Assembly (NCBI RefSeq): GCF_900176435.1
Contig: NZ_FWYE01000004.1
Location: forward strand, 62,001-126,000
DNA: 64,000 bases
Reading direction: 5' to 3'
Origin: Picrophilus oshimae DSM 9789
GTDB lineage: Archaea > Thermoplasmatota > Thermoplasmata > Thermoplasmatales > Thermoplasmataceae
A model generated the notes under the pieces. That model saw nothing but the letters and a program-made list of their open reading frames with translations, did not search any database and was not told the DNA's origin. A program made the translations under genes and the position numbers. This document shows positions 8,535 through 18,703 of the stretch, piece after piece. Position 1 is the stretch's first letter, and every line of letters begins with the position of its first letter.

Positions 8535-10652
8535 ATGATAAAATTATATAATACATGCATGGATTTTAAATGCTTAAATGATGTTGAATGCAGCCATCCA
8601 GAAAAAATATTAGGTCCACATCTTGAGGATGTTTACATAATAAGGGCGTACATACCAATTGCCAGGGCCGCATTCATATTGATAGATAACAAAAAATATC
8701 AAATGATTGATAATGGCAAGGTTTTTGAATATAGATCAGACAATGAAATAAATGATTATAAAATATTATACATTGATGATTCAGGCTATGAAAAAACGAT
8801 CGATGACCCTTACAGGTTCAGGCCTGAGATCTCTGATTATGATATATATTTATACGGAACAGGAAGATTATTTGAGGCATACAAAACATTTGGTGCTCAT
8901 TTAAAAACCATAAAAGATGTTTCAGGCTGCAACTTTGTTGTGTGGGCTCCATCAGCATTATCAGTTTCAGTGGTTGGAAATTTCAATCACTGGACACCGG
9001 GCATGCATCCAATGATAAATGTAAATGATTCCGGCATCTGGGCGCTTTTTATACCTGGTATAAAAGAAAACGAGGTTTATAAATTTGCAATAAAAACAAA
9101 AAACAATGAAATAAAGATGAAGACTGATCCATTTGCATTTTACACAGAGAAAAGACCAAGAACAGGATCAATTGTAATAAATGATGATTTTCACTGGACA
9201 GATAATTCATTCAAAAGATCCGAAAATGCGTTGTCAATATACGAAATGCATCTTGGCTCATGGAAGAGAAATAACGGTGATTATTACAATTACAGGGAAA
9301 TAGCAGATATGCTTATAGATCATTTAAAAAAAACTGGGTTTAACTGCGTCGAGATCATGCCAGTAATGGAGCATCCACTTGATATTTCATGGGGATACCA
9401 GGTTGTAAACTACTTTGCACCAACATCAAGGTATGGAAAACCAGATGATTTTAAATACCTTGTAAACAGGCTCCATGAGAATAACATTATGGTCATACTC
9501 GACTTTGTGCCAGCGCATTTTCCAGATGATGACTACGGCCTTTACATGTTTGACGGAACACATTTATACGATTATGAGGATCCAAGAATGGGAAGAACAC
9601 CTGACTGGGGAACAAACATCTTTGATTTCGGCAGGAATGGCATCAGGTCTTTTATTGCATCTGCGGCCGTTTTCTGGATTGATAAATACCATGTGGACGG
9701 ATTAAGATTCGATGCTGTGACATCAATGATATACCTGGACTTTGGCAGAAAGCCAGGCGAGTGGATTCCAAATATAAACGGCGGAAACATAAACCTCGAG
9801 GCAGTTTCGCTTTTAAAGGAGATAAATGATTACATACATAATAAATATTATAATGTAATAACTGTGGCGGAGGAATCAAGCACATACCCTGGAATAACAT
9901 CAGAATCAGGGTTAAATTTTAACTACAAATGGAATCTTGGCTGGATGCATGACACACTAGATTTCTTCCATGAGGATCCATTGTACAGAAAATACAGAAT
10001 AAATAATTTAACATTCAGTGTTATGTACATGTACAGCGAGAATTTTATTCTACCAGTATCCCATGATGAGGTTGTCTACGGCAAGGGCTCACTTTACAGA
10101 AAGATGCCAGGAAATAAAAATGAAAAGATTTCCAATGTAAAACTGTTTTTATCATACATGTTTTCATATCCAGGGAAGAAGCTTCTTTTTATGGGCAACG
10201 AATTTGCACAGAAAAATGAATGGAATGTGCTTTCACAGCTTTCATGGAACGATCTTGATGATGGAAAATATGTAATGGAATTAATACACGATTTAAACAA
10301 TTTATACAAAAACGATTTTAATTTTTACAATGATAAAAATTTTTCATGGATAGATTTCAATGATAAAACAAACACTGTTATAAGCTTTAACAGGGGCAAT
10401 GCCGTATGTATTTTCAATTTTACTCCTGTTGAGCGTGAAAACTATGCAATAGGCGTTGATTATCTATCTAGGTATATTGAAATTATAAACACCGATTCAA
10501 AAAAATACAATGGAGGCAACATTTTAAACGAATCCATTTATGCATGTAAGTACCCAATGCACGGGAGAAGATACTCGATAGAAATAGATCTGCCGCCACT
10601 GGCGGCAGTTATTATGGAGCCGGAGGATTTAAATGGATCCAGTGGCAATTGA
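8535..10652 (+). CDS. glgB: 1,4-alpha-glucan branching enzyme (GH13)
   Basis: A 705-aa enzyme that makes alpha-1,6 branches in glycogen-like glucan. The N-terminus shows HPEKILGPH, characteristic of GlgB. A CBM48-type domain (GNFNHW) precedes the (beta/alpha)8 barrel with DFVPAHF, DGLRFDAVTSM (nucleophile Asp393), VAEESS (acid/base Glu446) and VSHDEVVYGK. The length matches bacterial GlgB, not the GH57 branching enzymes usual in archaea. A later ATG at 8559 is an alternative start. The last 20 nt overlap the next gene, so the four-gene run is probably translationally coupled. Branched glucan is the product of the GlgE route encoded here. Confidence 0.95.
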   Translation: MIKLYNTCMDFKCLNDVECSHPEKILGPHLEDVYIIRAYIPIARAAFILIDNKKYQMIDNGKVFEYRSDNEINDYKILYIDDSGYEKTIDDPYRFRPEISDYDIYLYGTGRLFEAYKTFGAHLKTIKDVSGCNFVVWAPSALSVSVVGNFNHWTPGMHPMINVNDSGIWALFIPGIKENEVYKFAIKTKNNEIKMKTDPFAFYTEKRPRTGSIVINDDFHWTDNSFKRSENALSIYEMHLGSWKRNNGDYYNYREIADMLIDHLKKTGFNCVEIMPVMEHPLDISWGYQVVNYFAPTSRYGKPDDFKYLVNRLHENNIMVILDFVPAHFPDDDYGLYMFDGTHLYDYEDPRMGRTPDWGTNIFDFGRNGIRSFIASAAVFWIDKYHVDGLRFDAVTSMIYLDFGRKPGEWIPNINGGNINLEAVSLLKEINDYIHNKYYNVITVAEESSTYPGITSESGLNFNYKWNLGWMHDTLDFFHEDPLYRKYRINNLTFSVMYMYSENFILPVSHDEVVYGKGSLYRKMPGNKNEKISNVKLFLSYMFSYPGKKLLFMGNEFAQKNEWNVLSQLSWNDLDDGKYVMELIHDLNNLYKNDFNFYNDKNFSWIDFNDKTNTVISFNRGNAVCIFNFTPVERENYAIGVDYLSRYIEIINTDSKKYNGGNILNESIYACKYPMHGRRYSIEIDLPPLAAVIMEPEDLNGSSGN

Positions 10653-12525
10653 GAATGTAACACCGGAGATAGAATGCGGAAGGTTTCCGGCAAAGATAGT
10701 TGTAAACAGCAAATTTACGGTGACCGCAGAGGTTTTCAGGGCAGGTCACGACCTTGTTTATCCCGTTTTAATGTACAGGAAATTAAAGAAAAGATGGAGA
10801 TCAGTCGCCATGAAAGGCACCGGCAATGATCTTTATGAGGCATCATTTACACCAGATGAGCCGGGAATATACGAATACAAAATATCGGCCTGGAAGGATT
10901 CATACGGCACTTTAATAAGGAACATAAATGCCTGGCTTGGCTCAAACGAGGATGTTGAACAGGATATAATCGAGGCAATCAATTTAATTAAAGATGCATA
11001 TAAAAGATCCTCAGGGAATGATAAAAAAATTATTAAAAGATACCTTGATGATTTAATCAATTCAGATTTAAATAAAAAGGTCATGATACTAAACGATAAT
11101 AATTTCTCATCTATAATAAAAAAATACCAGAAAAAAATAGATAAAACAGATTACAGAACCTTAAGGCTCATCGCTGACCCAGACTACGGTAGCTACGGTT
11201 CATGGTACGAGCTTTTTCCAAGATCCATTGGTAACTTTAATGATCTAATAAAACATTTAAACTATGTAAAATCGATGAATTTCAATGTTTTATATTTAAC
11301 GCCAATACATCCAATTGGCATTACAAACAGGCGCGGGAAGAATGGATCAAGAATTTCAGATAAAAATGATCCAGGAAGTCCATGGGCCATAGGCAACGAT
11401 TCCGGAGGGCATTACTCGATTAACAGCGACCTTGGCAGCCTTGAGGACTTCAAGAATCTTTTAAGGTCTGCCCGGGAAAAAAACATCATGATAGCCATGG
11501 ACATTGCTCTGCAGTGCTCACCTGATCATCCATATGTAAGGGATCATCCTGAATGGTTTTATCACAGGCCTGACGGTTCAATAAGATACGCGGAGAATCC
11601 GCCAAAAAAATACTATGATATATATCCATTGAACTTTGAAACAAAAAACAAAATGGCATTATGGAACGAGATGAAGAACATATTTTTATACTGGATTTCA
11701 AATGGTGTAAAAATATTCAGGGTAGATAATCCACATACAAAGCCCCTGGACTTCTGGGAGTGGCTTATAAATGATATAAAAAGGGATCATCCGGATGTTG
11801 TGTTTTTATCAGAGGCCTTTACAAGGGAAAATCTTATGTTTGAACTTTCAAAGCGGGGCTTTACAATGTCATATACATATTTTACATGGAAATTAACAAA
11901 GGGCGAGATAACAGAGTATTTCAAAAAGCTTTATTCATATCCATATAATTTCTTCTTCAGGCCGATGCTTTTCACAAACACACCTGATATACTTGGAAGA
12001 GATCTTTCCATGGGGAGAAATGAATTTATAATAAGGTCCGTGCTTGCCTCAACGCTTTCATCCCTGTGGGGCATATACTCAGGATTTGAATTATGCGAGA
12101 ATGACCGCCTTGATGATACAGAGGAATATTTAAACTCTGAGAAGTACGAAATAAAAAGGAGAAATTTTAATAGCGATAATAATATAAAAGATATCATAGC
12201 AAGGTTAAACTCAATAAGAGATGAAATGCCGGCGCTTAGATCTGGAAAAATAAAATTCTGCGAAACGGACAATGATAAGATAATAGCATATGCAAGGTAT
12301 AACAATGAAAACAAAATTCTCGTCGTTTTAAACCTTGATACAATGAATGTTCAATCAGGTTTTATAAGGGTTCCATTGAATGATTTTTCAATGGATTTAA
12401 ATTCCATATACGATGTCCATGATGTTTTAAATAACAATCATTACAAATGGAGTGGTGAGTACAATTATGTCAGGTTAATACCCGGGAAGCGCCAGGCACA
12501 TATAATGGTGATTAAAAATGCTTGA
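10633..12525 (+). CDS. glgE: Alpha-1,4-glucan:maltose-1-phosphate maltosyltransferase (GH13_3)
   Basis: A 630-aa enzyme that extends alpha-1,4-glucan with maltosyl units from maltose 1-phosphate. It has family hallmarks: IENVTPEIECGRFPAK at the N-terminus, TPIHPIGITNRRGKNG, GSPWAIGNDSGGH, and DIALQCSPDHPYV. Asp365 (FRVDNPHTKP) and Glu394 (LSEAFTR) are the nucleophile and acid/base; their 29-residue spacing equals that of Streptomyces GlgE (Asp394/Glu423). An Ig-like N-terminal domain of about 100 residues precedes the barrel. The gene overlaps glgB by 20 nt and treS by 8 nt. Confidence 0.95.
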   Translation: MDPVAIENVTPEIECGRFPAKIVVNSKFTVTAEVFRAGHDLVYPVLMYRKLKKRWRSVAMKGTGNDLYEASFTPDEPGIYEYKISAWKDSYGTLIRNINAWLGSNEDVEQDIIEAINLIKDAYKRSSGNDKKIIKRYLDDLINSDLNKKVMILNDNNFSSIIKKYQKKIDKTDYRTLRLIADPDYGSYGSWYELFPRSIGNFNDLIKHLNYVKSMNFNVLYLTPIHPIGITNRRGKNGSRISDKNDPGSPWAIGNDSGGHYSINSDLGSLEDFKNLLRSAREKNIMIAMDIALQCSPDHPYVRDHPEWFYHRPDGSIRYAENPPKKYYDIYPLNFETKNKMALWNEMKNIFLYWISNGVKIFRVDNPHTKPLDFWEWLINDIKRDHPDVVFLSEAFTRENLMFELSKRGFTMSYTYFTWKLTKGEITEYFKKLYSYPYNFFFRPMLFTNTPDILGRDLSMGRNEFIIRSVLASTLSSLWGIYSGFELCENDRLDDTEEYLNSEKYEIKRRNFNSDNNIKDIIARLNSIRDEMPALRSGKIKFCETDNDKIIAYARYNNENKILVVLNLDTMNVQSGFIRVPLNDFSMDLNSIYDVHDVLNNNHYKWSGEYNYVRLIPGKRQAHIMVIKNA

Positions 12526-14194
12526 TAATAATGGTTTATGGTACCGTGATGCTGTATTTTATGAGGTTCCTGTAAAATCATTCTATGATTCAAACAAAGA
12601 TGGCATAGGCGATTTTAATGGCCTAACAATGAAGCTTGACTATTTAAAAAAGCTTGGTGTTGACGCCTTATGGCTGCTGCCATTCTATAAATCGCCATTG
12701 AAGGACGACGGTTACGATATATCTGATTACTATTCAATACTGCCGGAGTATGGAACAATTGATGATTTTAAAAACTTCATAGATACCGCGCATTCAATGA
12801 ACATAAGAGTAATAGCGGACCTCGTTCTAAACCATGTATCTGACCAGCATCCATGGTTCATTGAATCAAGAAGCAGCATTGATAATCCAAAGAGGGACTG
12901 GTTTATATGGAGCGACACACCAGAAAAATTTAAGGAGGCAAGGATAATATTTATAGATACAGAAAAATCAAACTGGACATATGACCCGGAAACAAAACAG
13001 TATTACTTTCACAGGTTTTACTCATCCCAGCCGGATCTTAACTATGACAATCCTGATGTCAGGAACGAGGTTAAAAAGGTTATAAGGTACTGGCTTGACC
13101 TTGGCCTTGACGGCTTCAGGGCAGATGCGGTTCCATACCTCTTTAAAAGGGAGAATACAAACTGTGAGAATCTGCCAGAAACACACAACTTTTTTAAGGA
13201 AATAAGGAGGATGATGGATGAAGATTACCCTGGAACAATACTTTTAGCAGAGGCAAACCAGTGGCCTACAGAAACAAAGGCATACTTTGGTAACGGCGAT
13301 GAATTTCATATGGCATTCAATTTTCCTTTGATGCCAAGGATCTTTATAGCACTGGCCAGGAGCGATTACTATCCAATAATGGATATAATAAAGCAGACGC
13401 TGCCGATACCTGATAACTGCGACTGGTGCATCTTTCTTAGAAACCATGACGAGCTTACCCTTGAGATGGTCACGGATTCAGAAAGGGATATCATGTACAG
13501 GGAGTACGCAAAGATACCAAAGATGCGTTTAAATCTTGGAATAAGGCGCAGGCTAGCACCGCTTGCTGACAATGATATAAACACAATAGAACTATTAAAC
13601 GCATTAATATTTTCACTGCCCGGCACGCCGATAATATACTATGGCGACGAGATAGGAATGGGCGATAACATATATCTTGGCGATAGAAACGGTGTGAGAA
13701 CGCCAATGCAGTGGTCATATGATAGAAACGCCGGTTTCTCAATGGCAGATTCGGAGCAGCTCTACTCACCGGTGATAACAAATCCTAATTATCATTATGA
13801 AAGCGTGAACGTTGAGGCGGAGCTCAGGCTGAGCTCATCGCTTTTAAACTGGATGATAAAGATTATACATGTTAGAAAGGATTACAAGGAGCTCCTCGGC
13901 CGTGGCTCAATAAAATTTATAGAGCAGGGTAATAAAAGGGTGCTTTCCTATATAAGAGAGTATGAAAACCAGAGGATGCTGTGCCTTTTTAATTTATCAA
14001 GGAATCCAACGTACGTTGAACTAAATTTAAGTGATTACATAGGGCTTAAACCAATAGAGGCCATAACAAAGGCAGCATTTCCAAGGATAAAGGATGATAG
14101 GTATTTCATAACAATGACACCAAGGTCATTCTTCTGGTTTAATTTAATTGTACCTGAAAGGGATGATTCATACGACCTCATTGGAGAAGATTAA
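12518..14194 (+). CDS. treS: Trehalose synthase / maltose alpha-D-glucosyltransferase (GH13_16)
   Basis: A 558-aa enzyme that interconverts maltose and trehalose. The start LWYRDAVFYEVPVKSFYD and the barrel motifs DLVLNHVSDQHPWF, DGFRADAVPYL (Asp203), LLAEANQWP (Glu245) and FLRNHDELTLEM (Asp311) are diagnostic. A trehalose synthase of this size has been characterised from Picrophilus torridus, and this looks like the same protein or a close orthologue. It lacks a fused maltokinase domain; the kinase is the separate overlapping gene downstream. In the GlgE pathway it supplies maltose from trehalose. Confidence 0.95.
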   Translation: MLDNNGLWYRDAVFYEVPVKSFYDSNKDGIGDFNGLTMKLDYLKKLGVDALWLLPFYKSPLKDDGYDISDYYSILPEYGTIDDFKNFIDTAHSMNIRVIADLVLNHVSDQHPWFIESRSSIDNPKRDWFIWSDTPEKFKEARIIFIDTEKSNWTYDPETKQYYFHRFYSSQPDLNYDNPDVRNEVKKVIRYWLDLGLDGFRADAVPYLFKRENTNCENLPETHNFFKEIRRMMDEDYPGTILLAEANQWPTETKAYFGNGDEFHMAFNFPLMPRIFIALARSDYYPIMDIIKQTLPIPDNCDWCIFLRNHDELTLEMVTDSERDIMYREYAKIPKMRLNLGIRRRLAPLADNDINTIELLNALIFSLPGTPIIYYGDEIGMGDNIYLGDRNGVRTPMQWSYDRNAGFSMADSEQLYSPVITNPNYHYESVNVEAELRLSSSLLNWMIKIIHVRKDYKELLGRGSIKFIEQGNKRVLSYIREYENQRMLCLFNLSRNPTYVELNLSDYIGLKPIEAITKAAFPRIKDDRYFITMTPRSFFWFNLIVPERDDSYDLIGED

Positions 14195-15473
14195 TAATAT
14201 AATAGAAAGCGATGAATTTAAAGAGTATTTAAAAAACAGCAGGTGGTTTCAAAATAAAAATGAAGATATAAATGAGATAAAGATACATGATCTCTGCGAA
14301 TTCAATAATATAAACTTTTTGATTTTAAATGTCATTACGGACTCTGGCAATTACCTTTACTATTTTCCAATGATTTTTAATGATGAATACGATGCAGTTC
14401 GTTCAGTTAACTATGCCGAAACAATAATAGATCTTTTCAATAATAATTCAGAATTAAAATGTAATAAAGGAAAAATAAAATTCATTAAAAACGGGAATTT
14501 TAAACTAAAAAATGGGCCATTTTCACAAATAAATGCTGAGCAGAGCAACAGTTCATTCATTATAAAAAATATCATTGTTAAGAATTACAGATACCTGCAA
14601 AATGGAGAGAACCCGGATGTAACAATGATAAATGAGCTCATAAAGAACGGTTTTTATAATGTGCCTGAGCCGTTCGGTCATGCGTTCTATGAATCGGAAT
14701 GTGAAATGATATATATAGTCAATGCCTCAAGGTACATAGAAAATTCATCTGATCTCTGGTCATATTCATTAAATAAAATAAAAAACATGCTTTATAATAA
14801 AAATATAAGTGATGTTAATGATTATATTAATGATCTGTCAAAAATCCTTGGGGGTATAACCGGCAGGATGCATAGGGCACTTTACATCTCAAGGGAAAGG
14901 GATTTTTTACCTGAAATTTCAGATATAAAAGATTTTGAAATGATAATCAAAGAAACCATTGAAAACTTAAGAAGATCAAATCTTTTTGATTCTGATTTTA
15001 TAACATTTTTTAATGACAGGTTTCATAAAATAATAAATGATACTGATATAAAAAGGATTTATAAATTCAGGATACACGGAGATTACCATCTGGGCCAGGT
15101 TTTAATTTCAGATAAATTGTATATTATAGATTTTGAGGGCGAACCCATGAGGGCTCTTTCGGAAAGATCGAAAAAAAGCATACCATTAAGGGATGTTGCA
15201 GGCATGATACGTTCAATAAGCTATTTAATAAATTCATTTGATTTTCTTTCAAATGACATTGATTCAATGGAAAAAAATTCAATGGAAAATTTCATTGAAA
15301 GCTATAAATCATCTATTAAAGACATCATGGATTTTCAAAACGATTTAATCTACATATTTTTAATGCAAAAAGCCTCATATGAACTATTATATGAAATAAG
15401 GAACAGGCCATCATGGGTTAACATACCACTGAATTACATAAAAAAGGTTTACTCTAATTTAAGGTCCTGCTGA
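14163..15473 (+). CDS. mak: Maltokinase (ATP:maltose 1-phosphotransferase)
   Basis: A protein of about 436 aa that phosphorylates maltose to maltose 1-phosphate, the GlgE donor. The C-terminal lobe carries the aminoglycoside-phosphotransferase-like motifs FRIHGDYHLGQVL (catalytic HGDxHxxQ) and IIDFEGEPMRALSERSKKS, then PLRDVAGMIRS, all diagnostic of Mak/Pep2. The N-terminal lobe is poorly conserved, as usual. I chose the ATG at 14163, preceded by GAAAGGG; a TTG at 14148 in the same frame is also possible. The start overlaps treS by 32 nt. Its 3' end overlaps the convergent membrane-protein gene by 20 nt. Confidence 0.92.
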   Translation: MIHTTSLEKINNIIESDEFKEYLKNSRWFQNKNEDINEIKIHDLCEFNNINFLILNVITDSGNYLYYFPMIFNDEYDAVRSVNYAETIIDLFNNNSELKCNKGKIKFIKNGNFKLKNGPFSQINAEQSNSSFIIKNIIVKNYRYLQNGENPDVTMINELIKNGFYNVPEPFGHAFYESECEMIYIVNASRYIENSSDLWSYSLNKIKNMLYNKNISDVNDYINDLSKILGGITGRMHRALYISRERDFLPEISDIKDFEMIIKETIENLRRSNLFDSDFITFFNDRFHKIINDTDIKRIYKFRIHGDYHLGQVLISDKLYIIDFEGEPMRALSERSKKSIPLRDVAGMIRSISYLINSFDFLSNDIDSMEKNSMENFIESYKSSIKDIMDFQNDLIYIFLMQKASYELLYEIRNRPSWVNIPLNYIKKVYSNLRSC

Positions 15474-15828
15474 TTCCAAGCATGACCGCATAGTTGCTTA
15501 TAATTCCAATGGCAATCAGGAAATGTATATATGGCATGTAAATGTCATAAAATCTTAATTTTAACAGTATAAACCCAAGGCCTATAACACCTGTAAACAA
15601 TATCAGGAACATGTTTACATATGAAAGCCTTTTTAATCTAGTATTTCCTGAGATCTTTATTAAAACAATTGAGATTAAAAAGATTAAAATTCCTGTAAAA
15701 ATGTGGATATATAAAAAGTATTTCAACGGTATTCTTACCTGTGATAAATAGAAGCCGGTCATCATTTGAAAAACTATCAAAAAGGATATTAACCAGAGTA
15801 CCTTTTCATATTTGTCCATAAAGATCAT
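15454..15828 (-). CDS. Small four-helix membrane protein
   Basis: A 124-aa protein with four transmembrane helices and little loop. Histidines sit at matching places in helix 2 (FLYIHIFTG) and helix 4 (MPYIHFLIAIG), which is suggestive of a haem b-binding cytochrome b561/CtaA-like fold, but that is inference. It lies 16 nt downstream of an MFS gene on the same strand and probably shares its transcript. The last residues overlap the 3' end of mak. Confidence 0.6.
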   Translation of the reverse strand: MIFMDKYEKVLWLISFLIVFQMMTGFYLSQVRIPLKYFLYIHIFTGILIFLISIVLIKISGNTRLKRLSYVNMFLILFTGVIGLGFILLKLRFYDIYMPYIHFLIAIGIISNYAVMLGISRTLN

Positions 15829-15844
15829 TTAAAAAAAATAAAAT

Positions 15845-17164
15845 TTATCTCTTAATATCATGGCTTATCTTTCTGTCAAGTCCTGACAGGCTTCTTGATC
15901 TTGTTTCAAAGCCCTTTCTCTGCCATAGTATTGTCATTATCAATGACAATATGAATATTGACATTACTGAAGCAGCCGGAATTATAAATGGAAGCGCCCT
16001 GTATGTTAAAAGTATCATGACAAGGCCTGCACCGACCCATACAGTGAATCTTACTATTGAAACGTATGTGCCCCTTTTATAGGTTGGGAATAGCTCAGGC
16101 TCCAGCATTCCACGTGCAGCCCATGTAACCTCTCCAGGTATAAATAAAAGAACCATTAATGCTGTAAGTATCAGGCCATATGTGCTGTGCGTTAATGCCT
16201 CAAAGATCCAGAGTACAGCCCATAGAACAACAAGAAGCCCATATGACATTATTGTAAAGGATTTTCTGTTTAATTTCTCAACAAGAACTAGACCTGTTAT
16301 TATTCCAACGATGGTCATTGTGAATCCGCCGATTATCGGTATGTTATCGGCAAGCCCTGATGAAAAATAGCTGTAACCAACACCGTATGAGAAATATAAA
16401 AATGCAACGTCCTGTGCTATGCCTATTATTATAAGTATCAGGAACCTTAATGGTATGCCAACCTCGGGCTTCACAGGCTCGGCATTGCCGTCCTGCTCCT
16501 GCCATGCATTTTCTATGTCAGTTGTTGATTTTACCGCACGCCATGGTTTGCTCTCCTTTACATAGAACCATGAAAGGCCAAGGGCAATAAGTGGTGCTAT
16601 GAATAGCATTGATATTGCAAGCCTGCTTGTTGCACCAGAGAAATGCAATAATACAGGTATAAAAGTAACGGCAACACCGATGTTTCCAAAATTCTGAACG
16701 ATAACAAGAGACCTGCCGCGAACGCTTGCAGGAACAGATTCAACAATCATTGATAGGGTTGGTGTTTCAAGGCCTATTGCGGCCATTCCAACAAGGATGA
16801 AAGATATTACAAGTGCAATAACATACCTTGATAAAAATGCAAAAATTGCTATACCAATAATAATCATTGCAGATGTAACCATAAAAGAGCCACGTCTGCC
16901 TATTTTATCGGCAAGTGACCCTGAAAATAATGCACCGACGCCACCGGCTATGTAAGGTAAGCTTAGGCCAATGAAGAAATATTTTGCAGGGAGTATTCCA
17001 CCAATGACCGAAACCGGTCCGTAACTCTCGGCAACACCGTAGACAAGCATGCCCATTGCAAGTGCTATTAAAACAGTCCATGGAGACCTTCTTCTGACTT
17101 CATCAGCATTGCCCATAAAATGGCCGGGCAAATCACTATTAATACCATCAGCCTCTTGTGCCAT
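15845..17164 (-). CDS. MFS transporter (sugar/organic acid porter type)
   Basis: A 439-aa protein with 12 predicted helices. The MFS signature GSLADKIGRRGSF sits between helices 2 and 3, and PASVRGRSL follows helix 5. A hydrophilic central loop lies near residues 205-225 (DIENAWQEQDGNAEPVKPE). The second half has WAARGMLEPELFPTYKRGTYVS, the repeat of the signature, as in the proton-coupled metabolite carriers abundant in Picrophilus and Thermoplasma. It resembles the riboswitch-linked carrier at 42826 in this segment (LEPELFPT). The substrate is unknown. It is probably cotranscribed with the small membrane protein 16 nt downstream. Confidence 0.85.
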   Translation of the reverse strand: MAQEADGINSDLPGHFMGNADEVRRRSPWTVLIALAMGMLVYGVAESYGPVSVIGGILPAKYFFIGLSLPYIAGGVGALFSGSLADKIGRRGSFMVTSAMIIIGIAIFAFLSRYVIALVISFILVGMAAIGLETPTLSMIVESVPASVRGRSLVIVQNFGNIGVAVTFIPVLLHFSGATSRLAISMLFIAPLIALGLSWFYVKESKPWRAVKSTTDIENAWQEQDGNAEPVKPEVGIPLRFLILIIIGIAQDVAFLYFSYGVGYSYFSSGLADNIPIIGGFTMTIVGIITGLVLVEKLNRKSFTIMSYGLLVVLWAVLWIFEALTHSTYGLILTALMVLLFIPGEVTWAARGMLEPELFPTYKRGTYVSIVRFTVWVGAGLVMILLTYRALPFIIPAASVMSIFILSLIMTILWQRKGFETRSRSLSGLDRKISHDIKR

Positions 17165-17506
17165 TATGTCCTAATTACAAACTTTATAAAAGACTTTCTC
17201 AAAATTTTTTGTTAAAAAATGTTTGTGTTAAAAATTTTAATGACATTTATTCATATTATAATATTCTTAAATAAATTTAAATATTCTAATATCATAAATG
17301 ATTTATTATTGTAAATTATAAATTCCGGTCATAATTTTTGATTTTACATTAATAAATTGTTTTATTTAAATTGAACGTTTTATTAATCAGGGCATTAACT
17401 TTAATATAAATAATTTCATTTATAAATATATTTGATTTTAATTATAATGTTTTTAAATTAAAATGTTTTAAAAATTATCATATTAAATAAAAATCCAAAA
17501 TTATAT
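17165..17506. other. AT-rich intergenic region, no gene seen
   Basis: About 340 nt of extremely AT-rich sequence between two minus-strand MFS genes. It should hold the promoter of the carrier ending at 15845 and any terminator of the one starting at 18703. I see no convincing ORF, RNA or repeat. Confidence 0.7.
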
Positions 17507-18703
17507 TTAAAATGTGTTTTTATATCTTCTTGTATTTATTCCAAATATTTCATCATCCTTCCAGTATTTTTTTATTATTATCAATACTGATATAACAACA
17601 GGGATTATGAGAATTGCAAATGTTTCCTGAAATCCTATGTATGGTATAATAATTGCGAATAACAATGGAACGATCATAAACAGGCTCATATTGTAAGAAT
17701 AAAAGTATGAATTTATTGCATTCCTTTCCTCAATTGATGATCCCCTTGATATTTCTATGGTTGATATGGGAAATATGGAACCATGCGGTATGCCCAGGAG
17801 CATCATGACTGCAATAAAGGCGTAATAGTTGGGTAAAAATGGGAATAGTATCAATGCCATAATTGTTATTGCTGGAGCAATTATTATTGCATATCTAATA
17901 TTTTTTATTGGTCTTATGCTTAAATATATTCTTGTAAAAAATGAAACCGTAAAAAAGAATACGAATGGCAGATATGCCATAAAACTGCTTACGTGAAATC
18001 TTGTTTCCGCAAAAATTGCAAGAAAAACGGTGAGTGCTGCAAATGGAACATTGTACGTTGTTATTGTAAGAATTGACGTCCATAAACCTTTATTGTGTTT
18101 TACTGATGCACCGTGTTTTTCATTTCTATTTTCAGGGAAGCTAATAAAAAATGATGCTATAAATCCTATTATTCCAATTGGCGCAAAAAATAGAAATATT
18201 GTTCGGTATCCAATTATTGTTAATAAAAACGATTCAAGGGAAGGCCCAAAAACCAGGCTAAGGCTTAAACCCACAGAGTATATGCTTAGCAGCCTTTCCC
18301 TTCCAGTACTATCCGGATACAAACTTGCGGATGTAATTATATTTGGCAGTATTATACCATATGATATTCCTATTAAAAAGGAGATTATAAAAACACTTAT
18401 ATTGTTTGATATATAATATAATATTAAAAATATTGTAAGCATGAAATTAGCAAGGACAAAAATGTATTTTCTTAACTTTGAATTCATTAAGGGATTTAAA
18501 AATGATGTTGCAAGAACCGTTCCAAGATATATTATTGCAGTAACCAGGGCTGTTAGCACATATGAAAAATGAAGGACATATTTAGAAAGCAATGGCACTG
18601 TTGTAACAACCATATTGTTTGTCGATCTCATTGATAGTGCCATTAATATTAATATAATTGAATATAATAAAAACAGATGTTTACTCTTATTTAATTTATT
18701 CAT
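17507..18703 (-). CDS. MFS transporter, 398 aa
   Basis: Twelve predicted helices with short loops. The N-terminal half starts with a Lys-rich segment and helix 1 contains MALSMRSTNNMVVTTVPLL, reminiscent of drug/metabolite:H+ antiporters. Helix 5 carries LSLVFGPSLESFL, a motif-C-like region seen in antiporters. The loop after helix 6 has FPENRNEKHGASVKHNKG. The substrate is unknown and the gene is monocistronic. The coding sequence is AT-rich, in contrast to the decayed gene beyond its start. Confidence 0.8.
   Translation of the reverse strand: MNKLNKSKHLFLLYSIILILMALSMRSTNNMVVTTVPLLSKYVLHFSYVLTALVTAIIYLGTVLATSFLNPLMNSKLRKYIFVLANFMLTIFLILYYISNNISVFIISFLIGISYGIILPNIITSASLYPDSTGRERLLSIYSVGLSLSLVFGPSLESFLLTIIGYRTIFLFFAPIGIIGFIASFFISFPENRNEKHGASVKHNKGLWTSILTITTYNVPFAALTVFLAIFAETRFHVSSFMAYLPFVFFFTVSFFTRIYLSIRPIKNIRYAIIIAPAITIMALILFPFLPNYYAFIAVMMLLGIPHGSIFPISTIEISRGSSIEERNAINSYFYSYNMSLFMIVPLLFAIIIPYIGFQETFAILIIPVVISVLIIIKKYWKDDEIFGINTRRYKNTF

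Noticed and set aside
17220-17315. 31-codon ORF in the AT-rich spacer upstream of the MFS gene ending at 15845
   Set aside because: Composition is nearly all Ile/Leu/Phe/Asn/Lys from AT-rich DNA; expected by chance.
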